From assembly GCF_025631005.1 (NCBI RefSeq), contig NZ_JAOTPL010000004.1, positions 1 to 64,000 on the forward strand: a DNA stretch of 64,000 nt. The letters are read 5' to 3'. The notes under the pieces are model-generated. The model saw nothing but the letters and a program-made list of their open reading frames with translations, ran no database searches and was not told the origin of the DNA. The stretch comes from Haoranjiania flava. Its GTDB lineage: Bacteria; Bacteroidota; Bacteroidia; Chitinophagales; Chitinophagaceae. Made by a program: the position numbers and the translations under genes. Positions within the stretch are counted from its first letter, which is position 1, and the number at the start of each line of letters is the position of its first letter. Of the stretch, positions 1-8,776 are shown piece after piece.

Positions 1-90
1 GCACTACATTGTCCATTGCCAATTCTCCGTTGTCAATTAATTGTCGTTTACCTAATATTTCGGGTGTTTAACCGATTTGCCAAGCGCCGA

Positions 91-122
91 TTGCCATAAA
101 GCCGTGCTAACTTTTATCTTTG
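91..122 (+). promoter_or_regulatory. Putative Bacteroidota promoter of the first gene
   Basis: A TATCTTTG element (115-122) matches the Bacteroidota -7 consensus TAnnTTTG. A TTG at 91-93 lies 21 bases upstream, close to the expected -33 spacing. The predicted transcript starts near 129, leaving a leader of about 30 bases before the start codon at 158. The match is by eye and has no experimental support. Confidence 0.5.
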
Positions 123-157
123 GCACCGCACCAAACTAAAAAAGGCAACTGATTTTT

Positions 158-2761
158 ATGCGCAAATATCTATTTCTAAACGTATTATTTATTTTTTCTT
201 GTCTATATACATATGCACAGATGCCACATGGCGCCGGCCGGCCGCCGGGCGCTATGGCTGGGCCGTCTCAAAACATTGGTAAAGTGTTCGGACGAGCCGT
301 AGACAGTACTAACAAAGGTATTGATGCAGCAACGGTGCATGTGTTCAGGATCGTGACGGATTCTGCTACCAGAGCTAAACGTCAAATGCTACACACTTCA
401 GCCATCACCAAAGCCAACGGAGATTTCTTTTTTGAAAATTTACCTACCGGTCAAAGGCTGATGGTACAGATAAGCGCTGTGGGTTACGATACCTACGACT
501 CTCAGGAAATAATGATTTTACCTATGAACGCTGATGTAAATCTTGCGACTATACGCATGACAAGGAATGTAGCCAACCTGCAGGATGTGGTGGTTACTTC
601 CAATGCAAGGCAGTTTATGGAAATGGGCGTGGACAGGAAAATATTCAATGTGCAGGACAATGTAATTACCGCCGGGCAGACAGCACAGGAGGTAATGAAA
701 CAAATACCATCCTTAAATGTGGATATTGATGGCAATGTAACCGTAAGAAATGCGGCGCCGCAGGTGTTTGTAGACGGCAGGCCTACGACGCTTACGCTGG
801 AGCAGATACCGGCAGACATCATTGATAAAGTAGAGCTGATAACCAATCCCGGTGCCAAGTTTGATGCATCCGGCGGCGGGGCAGGCATACTGAATATTGT
901 GCTTAAGAAGAACAAACGCATTGGCTACAACGGTGGCTTAATGGTTGGCGCAGACACACGCGGTAGTTATAATTTGGGTGGCGACATCAACCTGCGCCAG
1001 GGCAAATTCAACGTATTTGCCAGAGGCATGTACAGGAAAAGAAGCGGCCTCAGCAGGAACGAACTGGAAAGGAACAACCTCAACGATACCAGCCTGGTTC
1101 AAAAAGGTGAATCTGTCAATGGAGGTGAGTTTAAGTTCTTTAACCTGGGTACAGATTATTTTATAGACAACAGGAATACAATCACGCTTTCAGGGAATTA
1201 TGTAAACGGTGTGTTCAACAACAGCAACAGCCGCTTTATTGATTCATTGTACCGTAAAAACCCATATGCTTATAATTTGGTTGAATCAAACTCAAATCAT
1301 GAGTTTACAAATGTAGGCGGGCAATTCAGCTTCCGTCATAACTTTGACAGCGCCAGCCATTTTATATCTTTCGATGCTAACTACAACGAAGCTACTTCTA
1401 CAAATTCATCGGATATCAATACAGGCATGTATTCCGATGCTGACAGAAAGATCCTGCGCCGGCCCCAGGTACTGCAATACAACAATGGCAAGGGCTACAA
1501 CAAATTTTCTACCTTCCAGGTTGATTATGAAAACCCATTCAGCGCCAATGCTAAAATTGAAGGCGGCGTTCGCGCTAATTTCTCAAGTTTCGGAAACGAT
1601 AACCTGCAATATGTAGATTCTACAGGTACCGGCGGCAACAGCTATATTTTCCAGCCGCTTATCTCGAGCAGATATAAATTCAATGATCAGGTGTATGCTG
1701 CTTATGCTACTTTTTCTTCAAAGATTGGCGATAAATTTAAATACCAGCTCGGGCTGCGTGCAGAAAGTTCAAAATATAATGCAGAGAACAATGCATACAC
1801 AAGAAACGCTAAAGATACGCTCACTACTTTTCAGATTGATTATCCCATCAGCCTGTTTCCAAGCGCCTATCTTACTTACACTATCACCTCCTCGCAGGAC
1901 CTGCAGTTAAATTATTCCCGCCGTATCAGGAGGCCAAACTTCTTCCAGTTGTTGCCGACTCCTGATCTTTCAGACCCGTACAATGTGCAGGTGGGTAATC
2001 CCGGGCTAAAACCGGAGTTTACTGACTCTTATGAATTGTCTTATAACAAAACATACAAAAACAGGGGAAATTTCCTGGCAACTGCATACCTCAGGAAAGG
2101 CAATGACCTGATCATCAATTACCAGTACATGGACACTACAATCAGCACAAGCCCGGTGACTTCGTACCTGAATGCCTCTAGCAGCCTTACTTACGGCCTG
2201 GAGCTCACCAATAAATTTAATCCCGCCAGGTTTTGGGAGCTTACTGTGAACCTGAATTTCTACAATGCCCGGATCAACAGTAAGCTTAACAGCAGTTCTA
2301 TTTCCAGTGAGAGGTTCAGCTGGTTTGGCAAGATCAATAACAATTTCAAACTGCCTAAAAACTTTACCGTTCAGCTTTCTGCCGATTACCAGGCAAAAAG
2401 TGTGATACCGGTTTCAGGCGGCGGTGGCAGAGGCTTTATGGGCGGTGGCAATGCAGGCACTGCACAGGGGTATATTCTTCCAAGGTTTGATACAGATCTT
2501 GCTATCAGGAAAGATTTTAAATTTAAGAACAACAACACGCTTACAGCGTCCATGTCTGTGAGTGACCTTTTCGGCACTGCCAGGTTCAGATCCTACACAG
2601 AAACGCCGTTTATGACACAAACAAGTACCCGTTACAGGCAGCCGCAGGTAGTGAGGCTCAACCTCAGCTACCGCTTCGGAAGAATGGACACGTCCATATT
2701 TAAGCGCAGGAGCAAAGGCATCTCCGGCGATGACCGGGGCAGCATTTCATCAGAAGATTAA
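158..2761 (+). CDS. TonB-dependent-receptor-like outer membrane beta-barrel protein
   Basis: An 867-residue outer membrane protein. It opens with a Sec signal peptide (about residues 1-20, ending YAQ) and a short Gly/Pro-rich linker. A carboxypeptidase-regulatory-like beta-sandwich follows (about 40-130), then a plug-like region containing GQTAQEVMKQIPSLNVD and a long C-terminal beta-barrel rich in alternating aromatic residues. This is the architecture of the Bacteroidota outer-membrane beta-barrel family related to TonB receptors, distinct from SusC because it lacks the SusC signature VVVGYGT and has no SusD partner. Its ligand cannot be predicted. It is monocistronic: it has its own promoter-like element and is followed by a hairpin terminator. 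A Gly-rich loop (GGGGRGFMGGG, about residue 755) is probably extracellular. Confidence 0.85.
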   Translation: MRKYLFLNVLFIFSCLYTYAQMPHGAGRPPGAMAGPSQNIGKVFGRAVDSTNKGIDAATVHVFRIVTDSATRAKRQMLHTSAITKANGDFFFENLPTGQRLMVQISAVGYDTYDSQEIMILPMNADVNLATIRMTRNVANLQDVVVTSNARQFMEMGVDRKIFNVQDNVITAGQTAQEVMKQIPSLNVDIDGNVTVRNAAPQVFVDGRPTTLTLEQIPADIIDKVELITNPGAKFDASGGGAGILNIVLKKNKRIGYNGGLMVGADTRGSYNLGGDINLRQGKFNVFARGMYRKRSGLSRNELERNNLNDTSLVQKGESVNGGEFKFFNLGTDYFIDNRNTITLSGNYVNGVFNNSNSRFIDSLYRKNPYAYNLVESNSNHEFTNVGGQFSFRHNFDSASHFISFDANYNEATSTNSSDINTGMYSDADRKILRRPQVLQYNNGKGYNKFSTFQVDYENPFSANAKIEGGVRANFSSFGNDNLQYVDSTGTGGNSYIFQPLISSRYKFNDQVYAAYATFSSKIGDKFKYQLGLRAESSKYNAENNAYTRNAKDTLTTFQIDYPISLFPSAYLTYTITSSQDLQLNYSRRIRRPNFFQLLPTPDLSDPYNVQVGNPGLKPEFTDSYELSYNKTYKNRGNFLATAYLRKGNDLIINYQYMDTTISTSPVTSYLNASSSLTYGLELTNKFNPARFWELTVNLNFYNARINSKLNSSSISSERFSWFGKINNNFKLPKNFTVQLSADYQAKSVIPVSGGGGRGFMGGGNAGTAQGYILPRFDTDLAIRKDFKFKNNNTLTASMSVSDLFGTARFRSYTETPFMTQTSTRYRQPQVVRLNLSYRFGRMDTSIFKRRSKGISGDDRGSISSED

Positions 2762-2786
2762 AACAACCAGACATAGACAACAACAA

Positions 2787-2820
2787 GAGGCTGCACGAAA
2801 AGCAGCCTCACAATTTTTAT
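2787..2820. terminator. Rho-independent-type terminator
   Basis: A perfect 8-bp stem (GAGGCTGC at 2787-2794, GCAGCCTC at 2802-2809) with a 7-base loop is followed by a T-rich tract. It lies between two convergent genes, so it ends the upstream outer membrane protein transcript and may also serve the minus-strand exonuclease gene. Confidence 0.75.
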
Positions 2821-2886
2821 TAAACCTAATTACTATTTGCTGATACTACGCCTGTATGTTTTTGAGCTGCAAGCTTGGGAGGGTCT

Positions 2887-4263
2887 TTAATCATTATCTG
2901 CTGAAAGCGGTTGTTCGTGTTTGTGTATGATGCGGGCTTTGTCACATCCTTCCCGGTGTTTATCTATCAAACACATGATGTAATCAGTGGAAGGGTAGTT
3001 TTTAAGTTGTTGTTTTATATCTTCAAAGGATACGTTGTCATTGTGTGCAGAAATATAACCCATACCGAAAAATATTCCTTTATCAACGAGTATACAACTG
3101 TATTCATCATTGCTGCGGCCGTTTTCAATGATACAATAAGATGGCGCTTCGTGTGTAAGTGATGCTACCGCCTGCATCACCACCTTATTGTACAATTCCT
3201 GTGAATGCTTTTTACACTTTGCATCCCGGCAATTATCACAGCTGCCCATAAAACACAATTCATAACAAAGGCCAAACTTTTTTACCAGGTAATGAAGCCT
3301 GTTATATGCCTGTACCCGGTTTGAAAATATTTGTACGGGAATGTGGCTCTTGTTGAATTTACCGATTGCCAGCCTTGCAAAGCCGTTGAGGTCTTCATAA
3401 AGAAATAATCCGTACTTAGGCTCGAAGCGCTTGATGGCACGATTGTACTGCGGCCAGACGCGTTGTATTTCCACGGCTTCCAGGATCAGCGCCATGAGCT
3501 CTGTACTGCAAACTTCAAAATCTATTCGATGGATATATCTTAAAAAATGTTGACGCTGTGCCTGGGGATTAGTACCCGTAAAATGCGATAAAACTCTTTT
3601 GCGGAGATTTTTTGCTTTGCCAATGTATATAATTTTTCCCCTGCGGTCTTTAAAATAATATATACCAGGCGAAGAGGGCAGTTTATCAAAATCTTCTTTG
3701 ACCACGTAAGGGGGCAATTGTTGTTCCTTAGAACCTTTCTTAAGCATCATGCTTATATGGCCATCTTTATCTCCCTCCAGCAATTTTGAAAAAAGTACGG
3801 CAGTAGCTTCTGCATCTCCACCGGCACGGTGCCGGTTGATAACCGGGATATTCAAAGCATGGCATAATTTACCCAAACTGTAGGTCAACATACCGGGAAA
3901 TATTTTTCTTGCCATGCGTACAGTGCACAGTTTGGGTGCAGTGTAATTATAACCACTTTTTTCAAGGAAATGTTTTATGAAGGAATAATCGAAATTCACA
4001 TTGTGAGCCACAAAAATTCTTCCTGAAAGCAGGTTGAAAATTTTAGCGGCTACATCCTCAAATGCAGGCGCATCTTCAACCATTTCGTCTGAAATGCCCG
4101 TCAATGCTTCTATATAGCGGGGGATACGTCTTTGCGGGTTTATCAGCGTTTCGTATTTGCCTACAATACTTTCACCATTGTGTATAAGAATGGCTATCTC
4201 GGTTATACCGCTTCCTGCAGCATATCCGCCTGTTGTTTCAATATCTACTATGGCATATTCCAT
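2887..4263 (-). CDS. DEDDh 3'-5' exonuclease fused to a UvrC-like GIY-YIG nuclease domain
   Basis: A 458-residue cytoplasmic protein. The N-terminal half (1-170) is a DNA polymerase III epsilon-type exonuclease: D7 and E9 in AIVDIETTGG, the Asp of HNVNFD, and the distal HRAGGDAEA motif give the DEDDh set. A GIY-YIG endonuclease domain follows: GIYYFKD starts near residue 200, IIYIGKAKNLRKRV completes the motif, and ALILEAVEIQ is the UvrC/Cho-type helix. A Cys-rich cluster (CYELCFMGSCDNCRDAKC, about residues 340-360) may bind metal. This fusion is known in several phyla and is presumed to act in DNA repair. The ATG at 4263 is well placed and is preceded by a possible -7 element. It has no functional link to the PULs. 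Confidence 0.88.
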   Translation of the reverse strand: MEYAIVDIETTGGYAAGSGITEIAILIHNGESIVGKYETLINPQRRIPRYIEALTGISDEMVEDAPAFEDVAAKIFNLLSGRIFVAHNVNFDYSFIKHFLEKSGYNYTAPKLCTVRMARKIFPGMLTYSLGKLCHALNIPVINRHRAGGDAEATAVLFSKLLEGDKDGHISMMLKKGSKEQQLPPYVVKEDFDKLPSSPGIYYFKDRRGKIIYIGKAKNLRKRVLSHFTGTNPQAQRQHFLRYIHRIDFEVCSTELMALILEAVEIQRVWPQYNRAIKRFEPKYGLFLYEDLNGFARLAIGKFNKSHIPVQIFSNRVQAYNRLHYLVKKFGLCYELCFMGSCDNCRDAKCKKHSQELYNKVVMQAVASLTHEAPSYCIIENGRSNDEYSCILVDKGIFFGMGYISAHNDNVSFEDIKQQLKNYPSTDYIMCLIDKHREGCDKARIIHKHEQPLSADND

Positions 4264-4280
4264 GTTTAAAGAATCAGAAA

Positions 4281-4288
4281 CAAAAATA
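4281..4288 (-). promoter_or_regulatory. Possible -7 element of the exonuclease gene
   Basis: On the minus strand this reads TATTTTTG, matching TAnnTTTG, 17 bases before the start codon. No convincing -33 element was found, so support is weak. Confidence 0.3.
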
Positions 4289-4323
4289 CTAATTATTTTA
4301 GTACGGAAGGTATTCTGATTTAT

Positions 4324-5232
4324 TTATTGGCCTATCAGTATATTGGCGCTGTTTTCTTCTTCTTTTTTAAATTTCGCGATATATTCTTTAGGAGAAAGGC
4401 CGGTTATTTTTTTAAAATGCCTGTTGAAATTGGCTATATTGTTAAATCCTGATTCATAGCATATTTGCGAGATAGCCAGGTTGCCTTTCAACAATAATTT
4501 GCAGGCGCATCCTACTCTGAGCTCTGTAAGATATTCCATCAATGACTTGCCGGTTTTATTTTTAAAGAACCTGCAGAAGGAGGTTTCATTCATACACGCT
4601 ACCTGTGCTACGGAGCTGAGTTTTACTTCATTTACATACTCCCGGTTTAAATAGGCCAGCACATTCATCAACCTGTTGCCTTCTGTATCTATCTGCTCAT
4701 TATTTTCTGTAAAGTCTTCGCTTAACAATCGTTTTGTATTGGATGATGACATGAGCGATAATATTTTCAAACATTCCAGGAGCCTGCAGAGTCCATCCAT
4801 ATTTACGAGAGATAATATCCTTTTCCTGATTTCTTTATTTTCAGCATTATCAGTGAAATTGATACCATATTTAGCGTCTGCTAAAAGCGTTTTTATTTTA
4901 AGAAATTCCGGATACTTGTTAATTGCATCTTCAAACATGTGGCGTGAGAACTGAACGGTTACAGCATGTACACGCAACTTCGGATTTTTGTGGTAGTAAA
5001 TATCATCGTTTCTATACATGTGCGGTAAGTAGCTGCCGAGTAAAGTAAGATCCTGCGGACCAAAGGATTCTATACTGTTTCCTACGAAACGTGTACCGAT
5101 ACTTTTTAAAATATACACGATTTCATATTCAGCATGAAAGTGCCATGGATATTTGAAATGGTCATAGTCGCACCACTTTATTTTCAGGGGTGTACCTGTA
5201 GGCATTTCGAGTTGTTCGTGCATTATTTTCAT
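4324..5232 (-). CDS. AraC-family transcriptional regulator (cupin plus AraC HTH)
   Basis: About 302 residues. The N-terminal part has the cupin sensor signature PWHFHAEYEIVYIL (residues 30-45), as in sugar-sensing AraC proteins. The C-terminal 100 residues form a double helix-turn-helix: VAQVACMNETSFCRFFKNKTG, then ISQICYESGFNNIANFNRHFK with the typical GLSPKEY ending. The frame is open back to a TTG at 5274, but the ATG at 5232 (or 5223) better fits a cupin N-terminus and the promoter-like element just upstream. It is divergent from the susC of PUL 1, 200 bases away, so it is the probable local regulator of that locus. Its ligand is unknown; an arabinose-, xylose- or uronate-containing sugar is an inference from neighbours. 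Confidence 0.87.
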   Translation of the reverse strand: MKIMHEQLEMPTGTPLKIKWCDYDHFKYPWHFHAEYEIVYILKSIGTRFVGNSIESFGPQDLTLLGSYLPHMYRNDDIYYHKNPKLRVHAVTVQFSRHMFEDAINKYPEFLKIKTLLADAKYGINFTDNAENKEIRKRILSLVNMDGLCRLLECLKILSLMSSSNTKRLLSEDFTENNEQIDTEGNRLMNVLAYLNREYVNEVKLSSVAQVACMNETSFCRFFKNKTGKSLMEYLTELRVGCACKLLLKGNLAISQICYESGFNNIANFNRHFKKITGLSPKEYIAKFKKEEENSANILIGQ

Positions 5233-5250
5233 GCTGAAACAGTTTTTTTG

Positions 5251-5258
5251 CAAAGATA
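5251..5258 (-). promoter_or_regulatory. Possible -7 element of the araC-type gene
   Basis: The minus strand reads TATCTTTG, matching TAnnTTTG, about 20 bases upstream of the preferred ATG at 5232. A second match, TATATTTG, lies at 5272-5279. Neither has a well-spaced -33 element. Confidence 0.35.
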
Positions 5259-5283
5259 ATAGCAATACTTGCAAATATAATAC

Positions 5284-5314
5284 TTGTTAGCATTTTATTT
5301 GGATACTAACTTTA
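5284..5314 (+). promoter_or_regulatory. Candidate promoter of PUL 1
   Basis: TTG at 5284-5286, a 20-base spacer and TAACTTTA at 5307-5314 give a Bacteroidota-like promoter with one mismatch in the -7 element. The leader to susC would be about 117 bases and AT-rich. It sits in the 205-base divergent region shared with the AraC regulator, where an operator is expected. Confidence 0.4.
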
Positions 5315-5437
5315 CATAAATGTTAAAAACGTAATCTCTTTCTCAAAATTAACATAAATCAAAGGCTAATAATTCAGTTTTCAATTTAAAAAATTAAAAG
5401 GTTTCAAATAAATATAACAAACAAATATTCACCGCAT

Positions 5438-8400
5438 ATGAAACGAAGCATGGCAAATAAGACTCATTCCCTCAATGACCGGAATAATAGCAGAGCGTTG
5501 AACACAAAAGATAATCCGACATTTTCTGTGATCCGGCGGCCTGTAATGTTGCTTGTATTTATTTTTTGCATTACACTCGTTAATGCACAGATAGTAAGAG
5601 ACACAACTGTAAGCGGCAAAGTCTTTAACGAACTAGGGGAGCCTTTAAACGGCGCTACTGTTTTGCACCCGGCTACCAATAGAGGAACGTTTACCAATAG
5701 TTTGGGAGAATTTTTTATAACTGTTCCTGATACAGCAGCTGTCAACATCTCTTATTCCGGTTATCAGCCTGTGTATGTTTTTATCAGGGACACCGCCATA
5801 AGGAATGTAGTACTTAACCCGGTTCTTGATGATGGAGAAATAGTGGTAGTAGCTTACGGCACACAGCGCAAACGGGAAGTAGTTGGTTCAGTTACCACCA
5901 TTCAGCCCGAAGAATTGAAAGTGCCTTCCAGTAACCTTACAACAGCACTTGCCGGCAGGCTGGCGGGGGTAATTGCCTACCAGCGTACCGGCGAACCCGG
6001 TGCAGACAATGCGGAATTCTTTATAAGAGGTGTTACCACCTTCGGATATAAAAAAGATCCGTTGATTTTAATTGATAATATTGAACTAACCACAACCGAT
6101 CTTGCCAGACTCAATCCTGACGACATTGCCAGCTTCTCTATCATGAAAGACGCGACGGCAACAGCCCTTTACGGTGCGCGCGGTGCCAACGGTGTTATAA
6201 TGGTTACCACCAAAGAGGGCAGGGAAGGTAAAGCGAAAATATCATTCCGCTCAGAAGGGTCTTTTTCCATGCCTACTAAGAATGTAGAGCTGGCAGACCC
6301 TGTTACATACATGAAGCTGAATAATGAAGCCATTCTTACACGTGATCCGCTCGCTCCAGTTCTATATTCTGATGAAAAAATCGCGAATACGGTTCCCGGT
6401 TCCGGCTCTTATATCTTTCCTGCTACTGACTGGAGGCAGCAAATGTTCAAGGACTATGCTTTCAACCAACGGTTTAACCTGAATGTTAGCGGCGGCGGTA
6501 ATATTGCCAGGTACTTCATCGCCGGGAATTTTAACCAGGACAACGGAGTATTAAAAGTGGACAACAAAAATAATTTTAACAACAATATCAACCTGAAAAC
6601 TTATTCTCTGCGCTCCAACATCAACATTGACCTGTTTAAATCTACTGAAATGATCGTACGCCTGTCTGGTGTGTTCGATGATTACACAGGACCCATTCAT
6701 GATGGTGGAGACTTTTATACCCGTGTTATGCGCTCTAATCCGGTGCTTTTTCCGTCATATTATCCACTGGATGATGATCATCCGTTTGTTACGCATACCA
6801 TGTTCGGTAACTATGGGGTCGGCAATTATCTGAATCCATATGCAGAAATGGTGCGTGGTTATAAAGATTACAGCCGTTCGAATATGAATGCTCAGCTTGA
6901 AATCCGGCAGGACCTTAGTGCTATAACTCAGGGATTAAGAGGACGTGCACGTTTCAACACCACCCGCATATCTTTTTTTGACGTAGTGCGTAAATATGAT
7001 CCTTTTTATTATGCATTGGGCAGTTACGACAGGCGTAATAACAGTTATCATGTAAATATTATCAATCCGGATGCAGGCACCGAATATCTTGATTACCAGG
7101 AAGGAGAAAAAAGGATCAATTCCACGGTTTATCTGGAGGGGGCACTGGAATATAACAGGCTGTTCGACAAAAAACACAGCATTAGCGGGCTGGCTGTTTA
7201 TACTCTCCGCCAGTCATTAAACGCCAATGCAGGTAACCTGCAGAACTCTCTTCCATTCAGGAACCTTGGTCTTGCAGGAAGAGCTACATACGGTTACGAT
7301 AACCGTTATTATGTAGAATTTAACTTCGGTTATAATGGCTCCGAGCGCTTCTATAAAACTCATCGCTGGGGTTTCTTCCCGTCTGCGGGTTTAGCGTGGA
7401 GTGTATCTAATGAGAAGTTTTTTGAGCCTATAAAAAAGACGGTTAATAACCTGAGGTTAAGAGCTACATACGGTTTAGTTGGTAATGATGCTATTGGCAG
7501 TGAAAATGAACGCTTTCTCTACTTGTCGCTGGTGAACATGAATAATCCTGTGAGGGGCGCTACTTTCGGAAGAGACCTTGCCTACAGCCGTTCTGGCATT
7601 TCTATTGCCCGCTATTCAGACATTGACATTACCTGGGAAACTTCCGTTAAATCCAACTTCGCCGTGGAAATAGGCATCTTACGCAAGCTGAACATCATTG
7701 CGGAGTATTTTCGTGAATACCGGTACAATATCCTTCAACCACGTGCATCCACACCTGCATCTATGGGTTTATGGGTTACCCCACGTGCTAACGTAGGAGA
7801 AGGCTTAGGGCACGGTATGGATATTTCCTTAGATTTTAACCACAACTTTAACAAAGACATGTGGCTACAGGCAAGAGGCAATTTTACCTACGCAACCAGC
7901 AAATACAAAGTTTTTGAAGAATATGATTTTCCCAATGCTCCCTGGAGGTCAAGAGTAGGCTATCCGATGAGTCAGCGGTGGGGATATATTGCAGAGAGCT
8001 TGTTTGCAGACGATGCCGAAGTAGCCAACTCTCCGGTACAGGGTTTTGGACAATATGCGGCCGGCGACATCAGATTCAGAGACATTAATGGCGATGGTAG
8101 GATTACGGAACTCGACATGGTGCCGATCGGTTATCCGACAGAACCTGAAATTGTATATGGCTTTGGCTTCTCTTACGGTTTCAAAAGTTTTGATGTTTCA
8201 GCCTTCTTCCAGGGTTTGGCAAGAGAATCATTCTGGATTGATCCGGAAGCAACCGCACCCTTTATTTCATTCAGGTATCAGAAGGAAATCGATAACGGCA
8301 TACTCAGCAATACCGTTCTTACCAACCAGTTGTTAAAAGCCTATGCAGATAGTTACTGGTCAGAAGATAATCGTGATCTGTATGCCCTTTATCCCAGATT

Positions 8401-8671
8401 AAGCACTTACCCTATCGCCAACAATACACAATCCAGCACATGGTTTATGCGCAACGGCGCCTTTTTAAGACTAAAGCAGGTGGAGCTTGGCTATACATTC
8501 CGTAAATCGTTAACCCAAAGAGCAGGCATTTCCTCTGCACGTATTTATGCCAATGCTACCAACCTGTTTACTTGGAGCAAATTTAAACTGTGGGATATTG
8601 AAATGGCAGGCAATGGTCTGAGATACCCAATACAGAAGGTATATAACTTAGGCATCACTCTTTCCTTATAA
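5438..8671 (+). CDS. susC: SusC/RagA-family TonB-linked outer membrane transporter, PUL 1
   Basis: A 1077-residue SusC-type porin that imports oligosaccharides across the outer membrane using TonB energy. The sequence shows a hydrophobic signal (about residues 36-51, ending VNAQ), a carboxypeptidase-regulatory-like domain (about 58-125), the SusC signature IVVVAYGTQRKREVVGSV (about 134-151), a plug with DPLILIDNIEL and MKDATATALYGARGANGVIMVTTK, and a C-terminal barrel ending in YNLGITLSL. The n-region before the hydrophobic stretch is unusually long, so the true start could be the Met at 5450 or later. susD follows after a 105-base gap holding one hairpin repeat. A complex with that SusD is expected from the family. 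Confidence 0.95.
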   Translation: MKRSMANKTHSLNDRNNSRALNTKDNPTFSVIRRPVMLLVFIFCITLVNAQIVRDTTVSGKVFNELGEPLNGATVLHPATNRGTFTNSLGEFFITVPDTAAVNISYSGYQPVYVFIRDTAIRNVVLNPVLDDGEIVVVAYGTQRKREVVGSVTTIQPEELKVPSSNLTTALAGRLAGVIAYQRTGEPGADNAEFFIRGVTTFGYKKDPLILIDNIELTTTDLARLNPDDIASFSIMKDATATALYGARGANGVIMVTTKEGREGKAKISFRSEGSFSMPTKNVELADPVTYMKLNNEAILTRDPLAPVLYSDEKIANTVPGSGSYIFPATDWRQQMFKDYAFNQRFNLNVSGGGNIARYFIAGNFNQDNGVLKVDNKNNFNNNINLKTYSLRSNINIDLFKSTEMIVRLSGVFDDYTGPIHDGGDFYTRVMRSNPVLFPSYYPLDDDHPFVTHTMFGNYGVGNYLNPYAEMVRGYKDYSRSNMNAQLEIRQDLSAITQGLRGRARFNTTRISFFDVVRKYDPFYYALGSYDRRNNSYHVNIINPDAGTEYLDYQEGEKRINSTVYLEGALEYNRLFDKKHSISGLAVYTLRQSLNANAGNLQNSLPFRNLGLAGRATYGYDNRYYVEFNFGYNGSERFYKTHRWGFFPSAGLAWSVSNEKFFEPIKKTVNNLRLRATYGLVGNDAIGSENERFLYLSLVNMNNPVRGATFGRDLAYSRSGISIARYSDIDITWETSVKSNFAVEIGILRKLNIIAEYFREYRYNILQPRASTPASMGLWVTPRANVGEGLGHGMDISLDFNHNFNKDMWLQARGNFTYATSKYKVFEEYDFPNAPWRSRVGYPMSQRWGYIAESLFADDAEVANSPVQGFGQYAAGDIRFRDINGDGRITELDMVPIGYPTEPEIVYGFGFSYGFKSFDVSAFFQGLARESFWIDPEATAPFISFRYQKEIDNGILSNTVLTNQLLKAYADSYWSEDNRDLYALYPRLSTYPIANNTQSSTWFMRNGAFLRLKQVELGYTFRKSLTQRAGISSARIYANATNLFTWSKFKLWDIEMAGNGLRYPIQKVYNLGITLSL

Positions 8672-8685
8672 TAAAATCTATTACA

Positions 8686-8776
8686 ATGAAATAGCCATAA
8701 TCAAAGTTGCATACCAACTGTTAATGAATAAAGGCTATTCGATGTGGCAACTGAAAAACAAATAAAATATACACAA
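8686..8776 (+). repeat. CATG-hairpin leader repeat, single copy (cluster A)
   Basis: One class I unit fills the gap between susC (stop 8671) and susD (ATG 8777). The arms are ATGAAATAGCC at 8686-8696 and GGCTATTCGATG ending near 8751. The internal segment carries GTTGCATACCAAC, which can form a small GTTG/CAAC stem. The unit is followed by an AT-rich spacer ending in AAATATACAC just before the susD start. The first codons of the unit read ATG AAA TAG, a start-stop mini-ORF. Three more clusters occur upstream of 15217, 21437 and 29119. Confidence 0.85.

Noticed and set aside
502..921. Antisense ORF inside the first outer membrane protein gene, and many similar ones elsewhere
   Set aside because: Shadow frames of well-supported genes, with no homology signature or start context.
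8744..8776. Extended N-terminus of the PUL 1 SusD
   Set aside because: The upstream start lies inside the hairpin-repeat spacer and would bury the lipoprotein signal; the ATG at 8777 is better.
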